A DNA stretch of 64,000 nt from an uncultured Collinsella sp. (GTDB taxonomy: Bacteria; Actinomycetota; Coriobacteriia; Coriobacteriales; Coriobacteriaceae), in assembly GCA_902464565.1 (NCBI GenBank), contig CABQJV010000001.1, positions 1-64,000 of the forward strand, read 5' to 3'. Positions 61,350-64,000 of this stretch are shown piece by piece. The stretch's first letter is position 1, and each line of letters begins with the position of its first letter. The notes beneath the pieces were generated by a model. The model worked only from the letters and a program-made list of their open reading frames with translations. It was not told the DNA's origin and searched no databases. The position numbers and the translations under genes are program-made.

Positions 61350-62318
61350 ATGAATGTTTCGCAAGCACTCGAATACGAACGCCAGCCGTTTATCCCCATG
61401 TTTATCTACGGCGACCACGGCGTCATGGAGTCCGAGCGTCAGAAGGGCGAGGAGGCCCTCAAGGTGCTCGAGACCGAGTACTTTACCGCCGAGGGCGACC
61501 CCGGCTTCGACTTTGCTACTGTGCGCGACCTGGCCGACCGCAACCGCGACCTATGCGACCAGATTGGCGAGGCGCGCCTGCGCAACGTGACGCCCGCGAC
61601 GCTCTCGCGCGGCCTGTCCGATGCCGACACCTGCGCCGCCATCGGCAAGATGCAAAAACGCACCGCCGCATCGGTCATGCGCGAGATCCGCGGTGACCGC
61701 GACGCACTCGGCGTGGCCTATGCCCGCAAGCCTATCCAGGGCACGGTGCTCGGCATCGACATCGAGACCACCGGTCGCGCGCCCGAGCGCGGCTACATCC
61801 TCAACGTGGGCTGGGAGATTATGGATCTCACCAGCGACGCCGTGCCGCATGACGCCGAGGCGCACTACTGCGGCCTGCCCGACATCTACCGCGGCGAGGA
61901 TGTGCCACTATCGAACATCCATCACATTACCTGGGACGACATCGACGGCAAAAAGCCGTTCCGCGAGAACAAGGAGCTGCAGAAGCAGCTGCTCAAGCTC
62001 ATGAAGAAGTATCCCTATATGGCACATAATGCCGCCTTCGAGGACAGCTGGTTCAAAATTCATCTGGACGGTTATGCCGAGGCACGCCGCGCAGGCAAGA
62101 TCATCGTCATCGACTCGCGCCAGATCTGCCGCAGCTTGGACGCCGACGTGCGCTCGCTCCCCCGCGAGTCCGCGCCCGCTGCGCTCGAGAACTGGGCACG
62201 CCGCCGTGGCACCCTCGCCGCCGACGCCAACGAGCAGCATCTGGGCCTCGACGACACTGACCTCATGCTCCGTACCGTCCAAGCCGAGTTCAACCTCAAG
62301 AACCTGTTTGACAAGTAG
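61350..62318 (+). CDS. DnaQ-like 3'-5' exonuclease domain protein
   Basis: 322 aa. An N-terminal helical part (~1-125) is followed by an RNase-T/DnaQ-type exonuclease domain starting LGIDIETTGRAPERG (~residue 132, DxE motif), with YMAHNAAFEDSWFKIHL (Exo II, HNxxFE) and a late LGLDDTDLML (Exo III). AAGGAG precedes the ATG. It probably degrades DNA or RNA from the 3' end. The N-terminal part was not recognised. Confidence 0.85.
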   Translation: MNVSQALEYERQPFIPMFIYGDHGVMESERQKGEEALKVLETEYFTAEGDPGFDFATVRDLADRNRDLCDQIGEARLRNVTPATLSRGLSDADTCAAIGKMQKRTAASVMREIRGDRDALGVAYARKPIQGTVLGIDIETTGRAPERGYILNVGWEIMDLTSDAVPHDAEAHYCGLPDIYRGEDVPLSNIHHITWDDIDGKKPFRENKELQKQLLKLMKKYPYMAHNAAFEDSWFKIHLDGYAEARRAGKIIVIDSRQICRSLDADVRSLPRESAPAALENWARRRGTLAADANEQHLGLDDTDLMLRTVQAEFNLKNLFDK

Positions 62319-62350
62319 AAACGTCTACGACAAACTCCGGCGTAGATCAC

Positions 62351-62391
62351 GGGCGGCCTCGCAGCGGGAAACCCCGCAGCGGGGCCGCCCT
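62351..62391 (+). terminator. Hairpin after the exonuclease gene
   Basis: GGGCGGCC pairs with GGCCGCCC, with an inner GCGGG/CCCGC stem. It lacks a T run, so termination is not certain. Confidence 0.5.
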
Positions 62392-62669
62392 ACGTTCCAC
62401 AAATAAACCTGCCATCACAAATTCTGAACCCTCATTTTGAACGATTTTGGCCAATTCCCGACACGTAATTCGTTGTCGGATGGTGATGCATCACAATCAA
62501 ATGTGCAGCAATTGAGTATTTCTATGCTATAGCCGAGCTGCGAAAACGTTTATTTATGGCATACCAACCCATAATTGCGTCAAGCTTTTGGACAGCATTT
62601 GGTTAGACCTCTAAAACGACTTTTCCGCTCAGCGTCATCAACACGACATTAGCTGACACGATATATACC
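62392..62669. promoter_or_regulatory. AT-rich gap with a 12-bp palindrome
   Basis: GTGATGCATCAC (62483-62494) is a perfect palindrome and a candidate operator. Nothing else recognisable. GATATATACC directly before the next start could be a -10 box for a leaderless or nearly leaderless transcript. Confidence 0.3.
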
Positions 62670-63860
62670 ATGAGTATCGTATTGTCACATACCACTGCAA
62701 AAGCGGTCTACCAAGCCGCGCATTCGGTGTCTGCGAATGACACCGAGCCCTGTAGTCCTGCCGCAATTTACGGATCGTGCCCCACCGGAACGCTCCTCGA
62801 CGCGGCCGCAGAATGGCTTGCCAAACATGATGTTGCCCGCGACGCAAATGAATCCCTCGAGGTAATGGTGTTTGATCGCAGGAACGCGCGCTACGCGATG
62901 GACTGTCAATGCCACGTTTCGTCAAAGCGATTCTCATGCTCGCGTTTTATGGAGCTAGAAGATGACATCTACATTGTTGGCGTTGAGCTTTGTGCACTTC
63001 AGGCCGCCACCTATCTTTCTTTTCGCGAACTGGTGGAGTACTACTTTGAGCTGTGCGGCGCCTATTCCCTTGGAACCGGTTCTTCTACCTCTTATGCCGA
63101 GCGTTTCCCACTTACCTCAACCGAGAGGTTAAAGCAGTTCTTTAATTCCATTACCAGATGCGATGGTTTGGCCCTTGCCCGAAAGGCTATTCAATGTGTA
63201 CGCGATGGATGCCGCTCTCCCATGGAAACGGCCTTTGTCATGATGCTTACGCTGCCCAAAAGCGAAGGTGGACTTGGTATTAAGGGAATTGAGACCGATT
63301 ACGAGGTACAGGTCACCGCTGCCGCAAAAAATCTCACGAGACGCAAAAAGTTCTTTATGGATGCATATCTGAAGAAATCTCGAACAGATATTGAATACAA
63401 CGGTTTTTATCACGACGCGGAAGAAGACCGCGCCATCGACGAAGAACGCAAGAACGCACTTGCGTCCATGGGGTACGGAATCATCACCGTCAGCCGTTAT
63501 TCCTTTATGCATGCCAGCTCTTTCGTTAGGGTCATGGAGGCAATCCAACGAAAAGAAGGCATACGCCCCTCGCGTTTGCCAAAAGACTTTCAAATCATGC
63601 AAGAGGACCTGAGACTGTTTGTGCTCAGAAGGTTTATTGAGGAGAAGAAACGAATCCAGGAGGAGCTTCGCCAGGATTCCGAAGAGCGTCAACGAATTGA
63701 CCTCGAAAAAGCAATGTTCGAAGGCATCACATTGGACGATCCGACGATTAACGAAGCGCCGGCAATCGATGATATGCAAACCGTCGAACCCGACAGCCCA
63801 TCACTCAACCAAACAAACAGCTTCACGCCCGAGGGCAGGGTCTTCGGAGCCGGAATCTAG
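62670..63860 (+). CDS. Putative PD-(D/E)XK-like nuclease-fold protein
   Basis: 396 aa, GC about 50 %, lower than the surrounding genes. No known family was named with certainty. The C-terminal half has the order expected for a Vsr/DUF559-like fold: METAFVMMLTLP (Glu ~186), FMDAYLKK (Asp ~230), DIEYNGFYHDAEEDRAIDEERKNALASMGYGIITVSRYSF. The usual xExDG strand reads IEYNG, so one acidic residue is Asn. A long charged helix (EEKKRIQEELRQDSEERQRIDLEK) and a disordered tail follow. No Shine-Dalgarno site is visible; GATATATACC just upstream may be a -10 box. Confidence 0.6.
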   Translation: MSIVLSHTTAKAVYQAAHSVSANDTEPCSPAAIYGSCPTGTLLDAAAEWLAKHDVARDANESLEVMVFDRRNARYAMDCQCHVSSKRFSCSRFMELEDDIYIVGVELCALQAATYLSFRELVEYYFELCGAYSLGTGSSTSYAERFPLTSTERLKQFFNSITRCDGLALARKAIQCVRDGCRSPMETAFVMMLTLPKSEGGLGIKGIETDYEVQVTAAAKNLTRRKKFFMDAYLKKSRTDIEYNGFYHDAEEDRAIDEERKNALASMGYGIITVSRYSFMHASSFVRVMEAIQRKEGIRPSRLPKDFQIMQEDLRLFVLRRFIEEKKRIQEELRQDSEERQRIDLEKAMFEGITLDDPTINEAPAIDDMQTVEPDSPSLNQTNSFTPEGRVFGAGI

Positions 63861-64000
63861 GCCGACTAACAAGGTGGGTACCCTAGCGACGTGCAAAATT
63901 GCGAGTATTCAGCAGGGTCGGGTGTCCATCACCCTCGAGTGGATCCAAATGTGAGGCGAAATCACTCTTGCGTGAGAACGTTAGGCAACATTTGAGGAAG
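63861..64000. other. Window end, no gene seen
   Basis: The last 140 bases show no open frame with a ribosome site and no clear hairpin. Confidence 0.5.

Overview
The window is about 60 % GC, densely coded chromosomal DNA. It looks like a gut Coriobacteriia genome, most probably Collinsella or a close relative. This rests on the combination of a Rho with a very long Lys/Arg/Ala-rich N-terminal extension, ATP-type PEP carboxykinase, a serC-serA-DUF1015 cluster, a CarD-type regulator, VanZ/HdeD/DegV proteins and general codon use; the taxon is an inference. Shine-Dalgarno sites of the AAAGGA/GGAG type sit before most genes and were used to choose starts.

Layout. 1-2.4 kb: a flavoprotein and a minus-strand tRNA-Lys/tRNA-Lys/tRNA-His array with a duplicated terminator and a fossil third tRNA. 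2.6-7 kb: aminotransferase, a frameshifted ROK sugar kinase, VanZ protein and an acidic membrane protein. 7-12.4 kb: rho and argS separated by a repeat-rich gap. 12.6-20.3 kb: CarD factor, HD protein, proA, S33 hydrolase, proB, pncB, a tail-anchored coiled-coil protein and tRNA-Ala. 20.4-29.3 kb: radical SAM protein, a 6S-like RNA candidate, a WecA/MraY-type transferase, trpS, MGMT-like, DegV, MarR, B3/B4 protein and pckA. 29.6-34.3 kb: a frameshifted flippase, a small element with 18-bp terminal inverted repeats, a metallophosphatase and a K+/H+ antiporter.

34.3-51.5 kb is the accessory island: a complete type 1 BREX phage-defence operon on the minus strand, in the order brxA-brxB-brxC-pglX-pglZ-brxL. 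It has four unusual features. (i) brxA carries a run of 12 G eight codons after its start, a likely phase-variation switch. (ii) pglX is split into a methyltransferase part and a C-terminal part with an AT-rich HEPN-motif gene between them; the adjoining specificity region is AT-rich too, as if swapped in with it. (iii) Two unrecognised genes (454 and 65 aa) follow brxL. (iv) A DUF3800 gene at the end has its own near-consensus promoter embedded in two LexA-type boxes, followed by an intrinsic terminator in its leader. A small Phd/YefM-like orphan antitoxin lies just upstream of brxA.

52-64 kb returns to core metabolism (serC, serA, M20 peptidase, DUF1015), two tandem histidine phosphatases, nitroreductase, HdeD, UPF0178, an ArsP_2-type metal exporter with a His-rich loop, a DnaQ-type exonuclease, and a lower-GC protein that resembles a PD-(D/E)XK nuclease.

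At least four families of dispersed short repeats are scattered between genes. The most abundant is a ~40-bp hairpin with seven copies whose stems show compensatory changes. No CRISPR array, rRNA, prophage or full insertion sequence was seen.
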